Shown here: positions 49,605-58,873 of the stretch, piece by piece
Numbering within the stretch: position 1 is the first letter of the stretch
How the letters are laid out: each line of letters opens with the position of its first letter
From: Enterobacteriaceae bacterium LSJC7
GTDB lineage: Bacteria; Pseudomonadota; Gammaproteobacteria; Enterobacterales; Enterobacteriaceae
Length of the DNA: 64,000 nt
NCBI GenBank assembly: GCA_000302695.1
Contig: AMFN01000003.1
Coordinates: 248,001-312,000, forward strand
Reading direction: 5' to 3'
Translations under genes and position numbers: made by a program
Notes under the pieces: model-generated
Database searches by the model: none
The model's input: the letters and a program-made list of their open reading frames with translations, nothing else
What the model was told of the DNA's origin: nothing

Positions 49605-50702
49605 ATGACAATTGACAAACTGTTCACACCGCTGCGCATCGGGGCCATTAACGTACCGAACCGCGTTCTGATGGCCCCGCTGACGCGCCTGCGCAGTATT
49701 GAGCCTGGCGACATCCCAACGCCGCTGATGGGCGAATACTACCGCCAGCGCGCCGGTGCCGGGCTGATTATCAGCGAAGCAACCCAGATTTCTGCCCAGG
49801 CTAAAGGCTATGCCGGTGCACCAGGCCTGCACAGCCCGCAACAAATTACCGCCTGGCGCAAAATCACCGATGGCGTACACGCTGAAAACGGCCATATGGC
49901 GGTGCAGCTGTGGCATACCGGCCGAATTTCACACTCAAGCCTGCAACCGGGCGGCGTTGCACCGGTCGCGCCATCTGCCATTAATGCACAAACCCGCACG
50001 ACGCTGCGCGATGAAGAAGGCAAAGCTGTGCGTGTCGACACCTCCACACCGCGCGCGCTGGAATTAAACGAGATCCCGGGCATTGTCGGCGATTTCCGCC
50101 AGGCGGTCGTGAATGCGAATGAGGCCGGGTTTGATCTGGTTGAACTGCATGCGGCACACGGTTATCTGTTGCATCAGTTCCTGTCTCCGGCCTCAAATCA
50201 ACGTACCGACCAGTACGGTGGCAGCATCGAAAACCGCTCGCGTCTGACGCTGGAAGTGGTCGATGCCGCCATTGACGGCTGGAGCGCTGACCGCATCGGC
50301 ATTCGTATTTCACCGCTTGGGCCGTTTAACGGGCTGGATAACGGGGAAGATCAGGAAGAGGCGGCACTGTGGCTGATTAGTGAGCTTAACAAACGCAACC
50401 TGGCCTATCTGCACATTTCCGAGCCTGACTGGGCTGGCGGCAAACCGTACTCAGAAGCCTTTCGCAAACAGGTACGTGAGCGCTTTAGCGGCGTGATTAT
50501 CGGTGCCGGTGCCTATACGGCACAGAAAGCAGAAAAACTGATTGAGGCAGGCTATATCGACGCCGTGGCATTTGGTCGCGACTTCCTCGCAAACCCGGAT
50601 CTCGCCGAGCGCCTGCGTCAGAACGCACCGCTTAACCCACCACGCCCGGAGAGTTTCTACGGCGGTGGTGCGGAAGGCTACACGGATTACCCTACTCTGT
50701 AA
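49605..50702 (+). CDS. nemA: N-ethylmaleimide reductase NemA (Old Yellow Enzyme family)
   Basis: FMN-dependent ene reductase, 365 residues as in E. coli, that reduces N-ethylmaleimide, quinones and nitro compounds. The FMN barrel is recognised by [12 protein letters not shown] at the N-terminus. The active-site region is [20 protein letters not shown] (about 181-200), and [15 protein letters not shown] and [12 protein letters not shown] lie near the C-terminus. AAGGA precedes the start. It is co-transcribed with nemR but may have its own operator. Confidence 0.97.
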   Translation: MTIDKLFTPLRIGAINVPNRVLMAPLTRLRSIEPGDIPTPLMGEYYRQRAGAGLIISEATQISAQAKGYAGAPGLHSPQQITAWRKITDGVHAENGHMAVQLWHTGRISHSSLQPGGVAPVAPSAINAQTRTTLRDEEGKAVRVDTSTPRALELNEIPGIVGDFRQAVVNANEAGFDLVELHAAHGYLLHQFLSPASNQRTDQYGGSIENRSRLTLEVVDAAIDGWSADRIGIRISPLGPFNGLDNGEDQEEAALWLISELNKRNLAYLHISEPDWAGGKPYSEAFRKQVRERFSGVIIGAGAYTAQKAEKLIEAGYIDAVAFGRDFLANPDLAERLRQNAPLNPPRPESFYGGGAEGYTDYPTL

Positions 50703-50716
50703 GCAGGTTTCATTGA

Positions 50717-50738
50717 TAGCGGCGCCCTTGCGCCGCTA
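50717..50738 (+). terminator. Hairpin between nemA and gloA
   Basis: TAGCGGCGC / GCGCCGCTA forms a nine-base stem with a four-base loop followed by TACTTTAT. A moderate terminator; read-through into gloA is expected from the E. coli operon. Confidence 0.45.
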
Positions 50739-50799
50739 TACTTTATGCCGGGATTTCGGCACCTCCCCAAAAATAACCCATTATATTTACGAGGCATTT

Positions 50800-51207
50800 A
50801 TGCGCTTACTTCATACCATGCTGCGCGTTGGCGACCTGCAACGCTCTATTGAGTTTTACACCAACGTACTGGGCATGACGCTGCTACGCACCAGTGAAAA
50901 CCCGGAGTATAAATACTCGCTGGCATTTGTGGGCTATGGCCCGGAAAGCGAAGAGGCGGTGATTGAACTGACTTACAACTGGGGTGTGGAAAGCTACAAT
51001 CTCGGTAATGCCTACGGCCATATCGCACTGAGCGTAGATAATGCGGCCGACGCCTGCGAACGTATCCGTCGCAATGGCGGTAACGTCACCCGTGAAGCGG
51101 GTCCAGTTAAGGGCGGCAGCACGGTTATTGCCTTCGTGGAAGATCCGGATGGCTACAAAATTGAGCTTATCGAAGCCAAAGACGCCGGTAAAGGCCTCGG
51201 TAACTGA
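50800..51207 (+). CDS. gloA: Glyoxalase I (lactoylglutathione lyase)
   Basis: Nickel enzyme that converts the hemithioacetal of methylglyoxal and glutathione to S-lactoylglutathione. The 135-residue product equals E. coli GloA. Metal ligands are His5 (MRLLHTML), Glu56 ([10 protein letters not shown]), His74 (AYGHIALSV) and Glu122 (DGYKIELIE). The ATG at 50800 follows GAGG; the long open frame upstream lies inside nemA in another frame. Confidence 0.97.
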   Translation: MRLLHTMLRVGDLQRSIEFYTNVLGMTLLRTSENPEYKYSLAFVGYGPESEEAVIELTYNWGVESYNLGNAYGHIALSVDNAADACERIRRNGGNVTREAGPVKGGSTVIAFVEDPDGYKIELIEAKDAGKGLGN

Positions 51208-51213
51208 CCGACG

Positions 51214-51233
51214 CAGGGCGCAAGCGCGCCCTG
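51214..51233 (+). terminator. Hairpin after gloA
   Basis: CAGGGCGC / GCGCCCTG is a perfect eight-base stem with an AAGC loop, seven bases after the gloA stop. There is no T-run, so it may be a stability element. Confidence 0.4.
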
Positions 51234-51301
51234 CCTGCTGCATCCCTGCCTGAAATTTGTCATAATGCCCCCTGCTTCTCCCCGTAAATTAAGAGACACC
51301 G

Positions 51302-51949
51302 ATGTCCGATACTGCTCAACTCACCGGTCTGTGTGACCGTTTTCGCGGCTTTTATCCCGTGGTTATCGATGTGGAAACTGCCGGTTTTAATGCCAGCACC
51401 GACGCGTTACTGGAAATTGCCGCTATCACGCTCAAAATGGATGCTGATGGCTGGTTGACTGCCGATGAGACACTGCACTTTCACGTTGAACCGTTTGAAG
51501 GCGCCATATTGCAGCCCGAAGCGCTGGCGTTTAACGGCATCGATCCCAGCAACCCGCTGCGTGGTGCCGTCAGTGAATATGAGGCGCTGCACGCTATCTT
51601 CAAAATGGTGCGCAAGGGGATTAAGGACAGCGGCTGTAACCGCGCCATTATGGTGGCCCACAATGCCACCTTCGATCACGGCTTTATGATGGCGGCGGCT
51701 GAGCGTGCAGGGCTTAAGCGCAACCCGTTCCATCCGTTTGTTACCTTCGATACCGCAGCACTGAGCGGGCTGGCGCTGGGGCAAACGGTGCTGGCGAAAG
51801 CCTGCATTGCCGCAGGTTTTGCATTTGATTCAAGCCAGGCGCACTCGGCGCTCTATGATACTGAGCAAACCACGCAACTTTTTTGCGAAATCGTCAACCG
51901 CTGGAAGCGTCTGGGCGGCTGGCCGCTGGCGCTGCCTGACGAGGCATAA
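51302..51949 (+). CDS. rnt: Ribonuclease T
   Basis: DEDDh-type 3'-5' exoribonuclease that trims tRNA and other stable RNA 3' ends. The 215-residue product matches E. coli. Catalytic residues: [10 protein letters not shown] (Asp23, Glu25), [11 protein letters not shown] (Asp125 region) and [11 protein letters not shown] (His181, Asp186). In E. coli rnt is followed by lhr; here the next gene is the convergent grxD only 56 bp away. Confidence 0.97.
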   Translation: MSDTAQLTGLCDRFRGFYPVVIDVETAGFNASTDALLEIAAITLKMDADGWLTADETLHFHVEPFEGAILQPEALAFNGIDPSNPLRGAVSEYEALHAIFKMVRKGIKDSGCNRAIMVAHNATFDHGFMMAAAERAGLKRNPFHPFVTFDTAALSGLALGQTVLAKACIAAGFAFDSSQAHSALYDTEQTTQLFCEIVNRWKRLGGWPLALPDEA

Positions 51950-51964
51950 GCCCTTTTCCGGCAT

Positions 51965-51994
51965 AAAAAAAAGCGACCCATTGGTCGCTTTTTT
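51965..51994. terminator. Bidirectional terminator rnt / grxD
   Basis: AAAAAAGCGACC-CATT-GGTCGCTTTTTT forms an extended stem with A-run and T-run, suitable for both convergent genes. Confidence 0.9.
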
Positions 51995-52005
51995 AATGTA
52001 TGCGG

Positions 52006-52353
52006 TTACTGCGCGTCAGACTCTTCCGGCTTGTGTTTTGCAGCCGTTTCTTTAATCAGCGTCTGCAATTCGCCACGCTGATACATTTCAATAATGATGT
52101 CGCAGCCGCCAACCAGCTCACCGTCTACCCACAGCTGCGGGAAGGTCGGCCAGTTTGCATATTTCGGCAGTTCAGCGCGGATATCCGGGTTTTGCAGAAT
52201 ATCCACATAAGCAAAACGCTCGCCACAGGCCGACAGCGCCTGTACCGCCTGCGCAGAGAAGCCGCAGCTCGGCAGTTTTGGAGAGCCTTTCATATACAGC
52301 AGGATGGGGTTTTCGGCGATCTGGCGCTCAATTTTTTCAATCGTGGTGCTCAT
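52006..52353 (-). CDS. grxD: Monothiol glutaredoxin GrxD
   Basis: CGFS-type glutaredoxin that binds and delivers [2Fe-2S] clusters with BolA partners. The 115-residue product equals E. coli GrxD. The motif SCGFSAQ is at about 29-35, the cis-proline loop is NWPTFPQLWVDG, and the glutathione site is GGCDI. Divergent from mepH; a 281-bp region lies between them. Confidence 0.97.
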   Translation of the reverse strand: MSTTIEKIERQIAENPILLYMKGSPKLPSCGFSAQAVQALSACGERFAYVDILQNPDIRAELPKYANWPTFPQLWVDGELVGGCDIIIEMYQRGELQTLIKETAAKHKPEESDAQ

Positions 52354-52634
52354 TGTCTTGCTTCCTTAGTACGTGCTGAGGCGTAAGCCTTACATTGTAG
52401 CCACTCCGGGGGCGAGGTAAAACACCTGCTTTTACGTGGTTAAACCCAGGCATGACGGCGATGGCATAAAATTGCCTTTAAAATAACCTTTTTAGTGGTA
52501 AATCGCGGGATAAGTAGTCGATCGCTTTTTTGTCTGGTTCTGTAACAAAAGAGTATTAGCCATGCTAAAAATTTCTGGATTAGAATCTGGCAGCTTTCAC
52601 AATCCGCGTCGAACGCTCATCAGGAGAGTTATGA

Positions 52635-53375
52635 GTGGCAATCAAAAAACGTATGGTGTTAACGCTGTGCGCTATGCTGCTGGCAGCCAGCCTGCCCGCC
52701 TCTGCTCTGGCAACGGTTCACAGTAAAACCGCTGCGCACAAAGCGGTTACGGGAAAAAAGACCCAGAAAAAAAACAGCACCACGCTGGCACGCAAAGGCA
52801 GCCTGAAGAAAAAAACGCTGGTCAGCAGCGGCAAAACGACATCACGGCGTCGCGGTAAGCTCACTTCCGCACCACTTGAAACCACAGCGTTAAGCTGTAG
52901 CGGGCGTAAAAAGAGCAAACCCAGCTGTCTGAAGGGCAATACGTTGGCTTCCGCGCACAAGGTGCGAGTGCAAAAAGCCCAGAAGGTGGCCATGAATAAG
53001 CTGATGAACCAGATAGGTAAACCCTACCGTTGGGGCGGTAGCTCACCGCTTACCGGTTTTGACTGTAGTGGCCTTATCTATTATGCGTATAAAGATCTGG
53101 TGAAAATTCGCATTCCGCGTACGGCCAATGAAATGTATCACCTGCGTGATGCGGCACCTGTGCAGCGCGCCGAGCTGCAAAGCGGCGATCTGGTGTTTTT
53201 CCGCACTCGCGGGCGTGGTGCTGCTGACCATGTTGGCGTTTACGTCGGCAACGGCAAATTTATCCAGTCGCCACGTACCGGCCGGGACATTCAGATTACC
53301 TCACTGAGTGAAGGTTACTGGCAGCAGCGCTATGTCGGCGCTCGCCGGGTGGTAACGGCGCAAAATCTGCGCTAA
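52635..53375 (+). CDS. mepH: MepH, NlpC/P60 murein DD-endopeptidase
   Basis: Periplasmic peptidoglycan endopeptidase that cuts D-Ala-mDAP cross-links to allow wall growth. The 246-residue product has a signal peptide (about 1-26), a long Lys/Thr/Ser-rich basic linker (about 27-115) and a C-terminal NlpC/P60 domain. The catalytic Cys is in GFDCSGLIYY (about 143) and the His in ADHVGVYVGNG (about 196). The predicted start is GTG at 52635; an ATG four bases upstream is out of frame. Preceded by AGGAGAG. E. coli has sodB downstream; it is absent here. Confidence 0.93.
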   Translation: MAIKKRMVLTLCAMLLAASLPASALATVHSKTAAHKAVTGKKTQKKNSTTLARKGSLKKKTLVSSGKTTSRRRGKLTSAPLETTALSCSGRKKSKPSCLKGNTLASAHKVRVQKAQKVAMNKLMNQIGKPYRWGGSSPLTGFDCSGLIYYAYKDLVKIRIPRTANEMYHLRDAAPVQRAELQSGDLVFFRTRGRGAADHVGVYVGNGKFIQSPRTGRDIQITSLSEGYWQQRYVGARRVVTAQNLR

Positions 53376-53406
53376 CGCAGGCTCACTAACATCCCCCTGT
53401 TTCGCG

Positions 53407-53430
53407 CGGCCCCTTCGGGGCCGTGTTTGT
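53407..53430 (+). terminator. mepH terminator
   Basis: CGGCCC and GGGCCG pair around a CTTCG-type loop, followed by TGTTTGTTTC. Confidence 0.55.
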
Positions 53431-53487
53431 TTCTGATACATCGAACTCTCGTTGAGCAGAGTCTGTCGAGCATCAATGTGAAGATTG

Positions 53488-53516
53488 TATAAAAAACCAC
53501 CCTGCCGGGTGGTTTT
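53488..53516 (-). terminator. ydhP terminator
   Basis: On the minus strand AACCACCC-GGCA-GGGTGGTT is followed by TTTTATAC. It faces the mepH terminator across the convergent gap. Confidence 0.82.
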
Positions 53517-53544
53517 CACTGTTTTCAGATATGAACGCAAGCTC

Positions 53545-54720
53545 TTATTCGGCCTCAGCGCCACACACTTCCTGCGCTGAATGGCGTGAGGATGAGAAAA
53601 GCACCAGCAGCAGGCCCAGCGCAGCAATCAGCGCCCCCATTGCCGGAACAAAGGTATAGCCCAGACCACTGGAAATCACCACGCCCCCCGCCGCCGCGCC
53701 CAGCGCATTACCGAGATTAAACGCACCAATGTTCACTGACGATGACAGTCCTGGCGCTTCGTGAGCCACGCGCATCACACGCATCTGCAACGGCGGTACA
53801 ACGCCAAAAGTCGCCGTACCCCATACCACCATTGCCACGGCGGCACCCATTTCCGTACTGGCAAGCCACGGAATGGCGGCCATCACGATGATAAGTAGCG
53901 TCAGAAAGCCTTTAAGCGTGCCATTGACAGAACGGTCCGCAAAACGCCCACCCAGGTAGTTGCCGATAGAAAAACCAACACCAATCAGCACCAGCATCAA
54001 CGTGACAAACGACGGCGTCGCGTGGGTAATGCGTTGCAGCACCGGCGAAATGTAGGTGTAGAGCGTAAACATCGCACCAGCACTCAGGACGGTGGTCAGC
54101 AGTGCTCCCACTACCTGCGGGCGCATCAGCACCGACAACTCACGCTTGACCTGCGGGCGCTGGCCTGCACCGCCTTTAGGGAGCGACAGCCACAATGCCG
54201 CCATCGCAATAGCTCCCAGCCCCGCCGTTGCCAGAAACGACATACGCCAGCCAATAGTGCTGCCAAGCCAGGTCGCCGCAGGCACGCCGCCAATATTGGC
54301 AATGGTCAGCCCCATAAACATGGTCGCGACAGCGCTCGCCTGTTTTTCTTTTGCGACAAGACTTGCCGCCACAACCGAGCCAAGCCCAAAGAACGCACCG
54401 TGACTCAGGCTGGTAATAATGCGTGAAATCATCAGCATGGAATAGTCAGGCGCCAGCGTTGACAGCAGGTTGCCAGCTACAAAAATACTCATCAACAGCA
54501 ATAGAGCATTGCGACGACCGCGCTGCGACAGCAACAGCGTCATCAGCGGTGCGCCCACCATCACGCCAATCGCGTAGGCGCTAATCAGCATCCCGGCAGC
54601 AGGAATGGACACGTTTACACCCTCGGCAATCACCGGCAGCAGCCCCATGGGCGAAAACTCCGTCGTGCCGATACCAAACGCGCCAATGGCCAGCGCCAGT
54701 AGCGGAAAGTTAATTTTCAT
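53545..54720 (-). CDS. ydhP: YdhP, MFS (DHA1) transporter
   Basis: Major-facilitator inner-membrane protein of the AraJ/arabinose-efflux-like DHA1 group, 391 residues with twelve hydrophobic segments. It begins MKINFPLLALAIGAFGIGTT as in E. coli YdhP (389). The family loop motif after helix 2 is LLLSQRGRRNALL. The substrate is unknown. It is convergent with mepH and upstream of it lies ynhF on the same strand. Confidence 0.94.
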   Translation of the reverse strand: MKINFPLLALAIGAFGIGTTEFSPMGLLPVIAEGVNVSIPAAGMLISAYAIGVMVGAPLMTLLLSQRGRRNALLLLMSIFVAGNLLSTLAPDYSMLMISRIITSLSHGAFFGLGSVVAASLVAKEKQASAVATMFMGLTIANIGGVPAATWLGSTIGWRMSFLATAGLGAIAMAALWLSLPKGGAGQRPQVKRELSVLMRPQVVGALLTTVLSAGAMFTLYTYISPVLQRITHATPSFVTLMLVLIGVGFSIGNYLGGRFADRSVNGTLKGFLTLLIIVMAAIPWLASTEMGAAVAMVVWGTATFGVVPPLQMRVMRVAHEAPGLSSSVNIGAFNLGNALGAAAGGVVISSGLGYTFVPAMGALIAALGLLLVLFSSSRHSAQEVCGAEAE

Positions 54721-54951
54721 TCATCTTCTCCGGTTGCAACTGGAGACAGCTTCCGCATAACGGAACTCACGACTGCCGGACCAGCAACTGTCCGTCACCC
54801 ACGCGGCGACGAGCTTCGATGGCAAAATGATGACAGTGCAAGCGGGAAAGTTAAATAGGTGTTAAAGACAAAAGAGCATTGCGCATGGCGCAACAATCGG
54901 GAGGGAATAATGCAAACTGGCGTAGAGCAAACCTCCACGCCAGCAGTAAAA

Positions 54952-55041
54952 TCAGTGCATCACGGCAATCAAACCGCTAATAACAATCACGCCAAGCACC
55001 ACTACGGTCGTCATCAGAGAATATTTTAATTCAGTGCTCAT
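54952..55041 (-). CDS. ynhF: YnhF, 29-residue membrane protein
   Basis: Very small single-span membrane protein. Translation from the ATG at 55039-55041 gives 29 residues starting [15 protein letters not shown] and ending GLIAVMH, a close match to E. coli YnhF (MSTDLKFSLVTT...). AGGAGAAGG lies directly upstream. A second ATG immediately precedes it. Its function is unknown. It lies between ydhP and purR as in E. coli and overlaps a further small reading frame. Confidence 0.9.
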   Translation of the reverse strand: MSTELKYSLMTTVVVLGVIVISGLIAVMH

Positions 55042-55252
55042 CATCCTTCTCCTTTTTATATATCCACGTAAATTGTGGGTCTGCATCATTTTCCCATAAA
55101 ATATAGCGGAAATCTTGCGCGAATTGCCACGGCGGGCATTTTTCCTCTTCCCCTTTTGCCAAAGATAAGACAAAATCCTTCGCTAATTTGTTACGTGCCG
55201 CCTGGTCATACCTCCCTCCTGCTGTGTGTCGCCTTTCCCGACAACTCTGCAA
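55031..55252 (-). CDS. Possible small ORF overlapping the ynhF start
   Basis: A 73-codon frame starting at a TTG and ending 11 bp inside ynhF. The C-terminal 59 codons look protein-like and acidic ([20 protein letters not shown], then [20 protein letters not shown]). No homologue is recognised. A strong Shine-Dalgarno (AGGAGGGAGG, 55211-55220) lies inside it, but the ATG it serves (55207-55209) is one frame off and opens only eight codons (MTRRHVTN). So this may be a frameshifted gene, a leader peptide, or chance. Confidence 0.35.
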   Translation of the reverse strand: MQSCRERRHTAGGRYDQAARNKLAKDFVLSLAKGEEEKCPPWQFAQDFRYILWENDADPQFTWIYKKEKDDEH

Positions 55253-55279
55253 CCCAAAAGTTGCCCGTGGGATAGTTCA

Positions 55280-55295
55280 AGGCAAACGTTTAACC
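55280..55295. promoter_or_regulatory. PurR operator 1 in the purR promoter
   Basis: AGGCAAACGTTTAACC matches the PurR box (ACGCAAACGTTTNCNT) around its central CAAACGTTT. It lies 45 bp upstream of purR, the position of the autoregulatory operator in E. coli. Confidence 0.85.
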
Positions 55296-55339
55296 GCTTA
55301 GTATTCAGGAGATTACGCAATGCTCTGGAGCGACCGCTA

Positions 55340-56365
55340 ATGGCAACAATTAAAGACGTAGCCAAACGAGCAAACGTTTCCACCACAACCGTCTCACACG
55401 TGATTAACAAGACCCGGTTTGTGGCGGAGGAGACCCGCAATGCGGTATGGGCGGCAATTAAAGAGTTGCACTATTCTCCCAGTGCCGTCGCGCGTAGCCT
55501 GAAGGTTAACCACACCAAATCTATCGGCCTGCTGGCCACCAGCAGCGAGGCGGCCTATTTTGCAGAAATTATTGAAGCGGTAGAGAAAAGCTGCTTTGAA
55601 AAGGGCTATACCCTGATTCTCGGGAACGCCTGGAACAGCCTTGAAAAACAGCAAGCCTATCTGTCGATGATGGCACAAAAGCGCGTCGACGGGCTAATGG
55701 TGATGTGCTCAGAATACCCGCAGCAGGTTATCACCATGCTCGAAGAGTACCGCCATATTCCGATGGTAGTAATGGACTGGGGTGAAGCCAAAGCTGACTT
55801 TACGGATTCCGTTATTGATAACTCATTTGAAGGCGGCTATATGGCCGGACGCTACCTGATTGAACGCGGGCATCGCGAAATCGGCGCGATCCCCGGCTCA
55901 CTTGACCGCAATACCGGCTCAGGTCGTCTGGCCGGCTTTATGAAAGCGCTGGAAGAAGCGCAGATTAAAGTTAACGATGCGTGGGTAGTTCAGGGCAACT
56001 TTGAACCAGAGTCGGGTTACCGCGCCATGCAGCAAATTTTGTCGCAATCGCACCGCCCTACTGCGGTGTTCTGTGGCGGCGACATTATGGCCATGGGTGC
56101 ACTGTGCGCCATTGACGAAATGGGGCTGCGCGTACCGCAGGATATCTCGCTCATTGGTTACGATAACGTACGCAACTCTCGCTATTTCACCCCGGCGTTG
56201 ACCACTATCCACCAGCCAAAAGATTCACTGGGCGAGACGGCGTTTGACATGCTGCTGGACCGCATTATTAACAAACGCGAGCAGTCGCAGACCATTGAAG
56301 TTCATCCGCGTCTTATCGAGCGCCGCTCAGTCGCCGATGGTCCGTTTCGCGATTACCGCCGCTAA
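55340..56365 (+). CDS. purR: Purine repressor PurR (LacI family)
   Basis: Repressor of purine nucleotide synthesis genes, active with hypoxanthine or guanine. The 341-residue product equals E. coli PurR and starts [20 protein letters not shown], the helix-turn-helix (about 4-23). The hinge helix [10 protein letters not shown] (about 46-55) and a ligand-binding core with [12 protein letters not shown] follow. The start at 55340 was chosen by alignment; the frame extends 38 codons into the promoter. Two operators, one in front and one inside the gene, indicate autoregulation. Confidence 0.98.
   Translation: MATIKDVAKRANVSTTTVSHVINKTRFVAEETRNAVWAAIKELHYSPSAVARSLKVNHTKSIGLLATSSEAAYFAEIIEAVEKSCFEKGYTLILGNAWNSLEKQQAYLSMMAQKRVDGLMVMCSEYPQQVITMLEEYRHIPMVVMDWGEAKADFTDSVIDNSFEGGYMAGRYLIERGHREIGAIPGSLDRNTGSGRLAGFMKALEEAQIKVNDAWVVQGNFEPESGYRAMQQILSQSHRPTAVFCGGDIMAMGALCAIDEMGLRVPQDISLIGYDNVRNSRYFTPALTTIHQPKDSLGETAFDMLLDRIINKREQSQTIEVHPRLIERRSVADGPFRDYRR
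55368..55383. promoter_or_regulatory. PurR operator 2 inside purR
   Basis: GAGCAAACGTTTCCAC lies in codons 10-15 of purR and keeps the PurR core CAAACGTTT. E. coli purR also has a second, intragenic operator here. The two sites are 88 bp apart. Confidence 0.82.
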
Positions 56366-56376
56366 CCTCACACCGG

Positions 56377-56392
56377 GCCCGCTCACGCGGGC
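56377..56392. terminator. Hairpin between convergent purR and punR
   Basis: GCCCGC / GCGGGC stem with a TCAC loop lies at the convergent ends, overlapping the 3' end of ydhB. No T-run. Confidence 0.35.
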
Positions 56393-57294
56393 TCGCGTAG
56401 CCACTCCGCATTCAGCGTTTCGCTGTCACCCAGATAATCCAGCAACCAGCGCAGCGCTGGCGAGCTTTCGTTCTGCCGCCACGTAAGGCAACACGCCGCG
56501 TCCGGGAAAGGATTGTCGAGATTCAGCACCTGCCACTCGCCGCTGATAAGATACGGGCGAGCAATATGCACCGGCACCATTCCCACACACAGCCCGGCGC
56601 TCAGGCAGTCGATGGCACTCGCCCAGTCTGGCACCACCACACGGCGTTGATTATCCAGAAGCCAGGTAATGCGCTGCGGCAGTGAGCGAGAGGTGTCTTC
56701 AAGCACTAACGAAGGCCAGGCACGCAACTGTTCATCACTGAGTGTTCCGGCTTCGCACGCCAGCGGGTGGTGACTTGCCACCACGCAGTGCCAGCGCAAC
56801 ATCCCCATATCACGAAACGCATAGCGCCCGCTCACCGGTATTGCCTGTGTTGCACCAATGGCCGCTTCCACGCGCCCGTCGCTCAATGCATCCCACACGC
56901 CGTTAAATACTTCCTGGGCAATGCGCAGTTCGATATCCGGGAAATGGCGGTAGAAATCCAACACCAGTTGGCGCGTGCGGGCAGGTTTGACAATATTGTC
57001 CACCGCAATGGAAAGATGCCCGCGCCAGCCGTTGGCAATTTGCTGGCACTGCTGTCGCGTGGCCTGCATTTTTTTGATAACACTTCGCCCTTCGGTCAGG
57101 AAAAACTTCCCGGCAGGCGTCAGTTCAACGTCGCGGTGTCGTCTTTCAAACAGCGGAACTGCCAGCCAGTCCTCAAGCTGGCGTACGGTATAGCTGACTG
57201 CGGAAGGCACGCGGTGCAGCTCCTGGGCTGCCGCGCTAAAACTGCCGTTACGCGCCACGGCATCGACCACTTCAAGTGAGTATTCAGACCACAT
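56383..57294 (-). CDS. punR: YdhB (PunR), LysR-family regulator
   Basis: LysR-type transcription factor, 303 residues (E. coli YdhB 310), described in E. coli as PunR, the adenosine-responsive activator of the divergent transporter gene punC. The winged helix-turn-helix is at the N-terminus (GSFSAAAQELHRVPSAVSYT, about 17-36), followed by the effector-binding domain. The 110-bp region to punC carries the shared control region, with TTTCACAAC and ACTCTCTACACTCGATG as AT-rich parts. The C-terminus ends at REPA, shorter than in E. coli. Confidence 0.92.
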   Translation of the reverse strand: MWSEYSLEVVDAVARNGSFSAAAQELHRVPSAVSYTVRQLEDWLAVPLFERRHRDVELTPAGKFFLTEGRSVIKKMQATRQQCQQIANGWRGHLSIAVDNIVKPARTRQLVLDFYRHFPDIELRIAQEVFNGVWDALSDGRVEAAIGATQAIPVSGRYAFRDMGMLRWHCVVASHHPLACEAGTLSDEQLRAWPSLVLEDTSRSLPQRITWLLDNQRRVVVPDWASAIDCLSAGLCVGMVPVHIARPYLISGEWQVLNLDNPFPDAACCLTWRQNESSPALRWLLDYLGDSETLNAEWLREPA

Positions 57295-57404
57295 TTTCTG
57301 CCTGCAAAATTTTTGAATGCATTCGGCAAATATTAGCGTTTCACAACCCTAAACGCACTCTCTACACTCGATGCGTTTTCCTGCTACGACAATAAGAGAG
57401 AAAT

Positions 57405-58589
57405 ATGCAACCACCTTCAAAAGGCTTTTTACTGTGGCTGGCCGGACTGAGTGTGCTGGGTTTTCTGGCAACAGACATGTATCTGCCGGCATTTGCAGCA
57501 ATTCAACAGGATTTGCAAACCAGTCCTGGTGCCATTAGTGCCAGTCTCAGCCTGTTCCTCGGCGGTTTTGCACTGGCACAGCTGGCCTGGGGACCGCTTT
57601 CTGACCGTTACGGCCGCCGCCCCATTCTGCTGGCTGGTCTTGGGCTGTTTGCTGTTGGCTGCCTTGGTATCATGGCAGTGGAAAACGCCGCCGGTCTGCT
57701 GGCGCTGCGTTTCGTGCAGGCCGTTGGCGTGTGTTCCGCAGCGGTAAGCTGGCAGGCGCTGGTCACAGACCGCTATCCGGCAAGCCAGGCGCGGCGCATC
57801 TTCGCCACCATCATGCCGCTGGTGGGACTCTCTCCGGCACTGGCACCGCTGCTGGGAAGCTGGCTGCTGGTACATTTTGAATGGCAGGCTATTTTTCTCA
57901 CGCTGTTTGCGATTACCCTGGTGCTAATGGTGCCAACACTGCGCCTCAGGCACAGCCAGGCGGCGCCGGCAAGCGGCGAGCGCATGCGTTTCATTACCCT
58001 GCTACAGAGCCGGGAATACCGAGGTAACGTGCTGATTTATGCCGCCTGCTCCGCAAGCTTCTTCGCCTGGCTTACCGGCTCACCATTTCTGCTGCACGAA
58101 ATGGGCTACGGCTCGTCAGCCATCGGCCTGAGCTATGTGCCGCAGACCCTTGCTTTTCTGATGGGTGGCTATGGCTGTCGCAGTCTGCTGGCTCACGTGA
58201 GCGGCGAACGTCTTCTGCCCTGGCTGCTGGCGGGATTTGCCATCAGCGTGCTGGCAACCTGGGGCGTGGCGCTCTCGGGATACGCCACACTCACGTTGCT
58301 GCTGATTCCGTTCTGCCTGATGGCAATGGTGAACGGCGCCATTTACCCGATTGTGGTTGCCTCTGCACTGTTGCCGTTCCCTCAGGCGACTGGTCGCGCG
58401 GCTGCGCTGCAAAACGCACTACAGCTCGGGCTGTGTTTTCTGGCAAGCCTGCTGGTGTCATGGCATGCCGACACGCCTTTGCAAACCACCACGGGCGTCA
58501 TGGCCGCTACGGTGCTGCTGGCCCTGCTCGGCTACCTGATGCAACGTGGACGCACTCCAGAATTAGCCGAATGTGCGCATAAAGAATAA
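57405..58589 (+). CDS. punC: YdhC (PunC), MFS purine nucleoside transporter
   Basis: Major-facilitator (Bcr/CflA subgroup) membrane protein of 394 residues with twelve hydrophobic segments. In E. coli PunC was reported to take up purine nucleosides such as adenosine, under PunR. Characteristic segments are [16 protein letters not shown] at the N-terminus and the MFS loop [14 protein letters not shown] (about 64-77). It lies next to punR and purR, so purine control genes are clustered here. AGAGAG precedes the ATG. Confidence 0.92.
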   Translation: MQPPSKGFLLWLAGLSVLGFLATDMYLPAFAAIQQDLQTSPGAISASLSLFLGGFALAQLAWGPLSDRYGRRPILLAGLGLFAVGCLGIMAVENAAGLLALRFVQAVGVCSAAVSWQALVTDRYPASQARRIFATIMPLVGLSPALAPLLGSWLLVHFEWQAIFLTLFAITLVLMVPTLRLRHSQAAPASGERMRFITLLQSREYRGNVLIYAACSASFFAWLTGSPFLLHEMGYGSSAIGLSYVPQTLAFLMGGYGCRSLLAHVSGERLLPWLLAGFAISVLATWGVALSGYATLTLLLIPFCLMAMVNGAIYPIVVASALLPFPQATGRAAALQNALQLGLCFLASLLVSWHADTPLQTTTGVMAATVLLALLGYLMQRGRTPELAECAHKE

Positions 58590-58648
58590 CCTGTACGCAC
58601 ATTGTTAGCAGACTAACAGTTTTGAGTTGAATCACCTTTCCCCCAGGC

Positions 58649-58655
58649 CTATACT
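58649..58655 (+). promoter_or_regulatory. Sigma-S-type -10 upstream of cfa
   Basis: CTATACT is the sigma-S -10 consensus and lies about 220 bp upstream of cfa. In E. coli cfa has a distal sigma-70 and a proximal sigma-S promoter. Confidence 0.5.
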
Positions 58656-58873
58656 GGATTTCAGCTCTGAATAATTAACATAAGCTCAACAACCAACGGG
58701 AGTACTGTGGCTCCCTTTTCTGGCTTTCAGGGGACATCCCTCTTTCATTTCATCAGTCACCAGGCATCGGGTTTACGTGAGGTTTCTCACATTTCAGAAA
58801 TAGCGACTACGCTTTTTTTGGGGCGTTTGCGCGGTTGAATGGATCTGAACAACACAGAGGTGATGGAAAAGCT

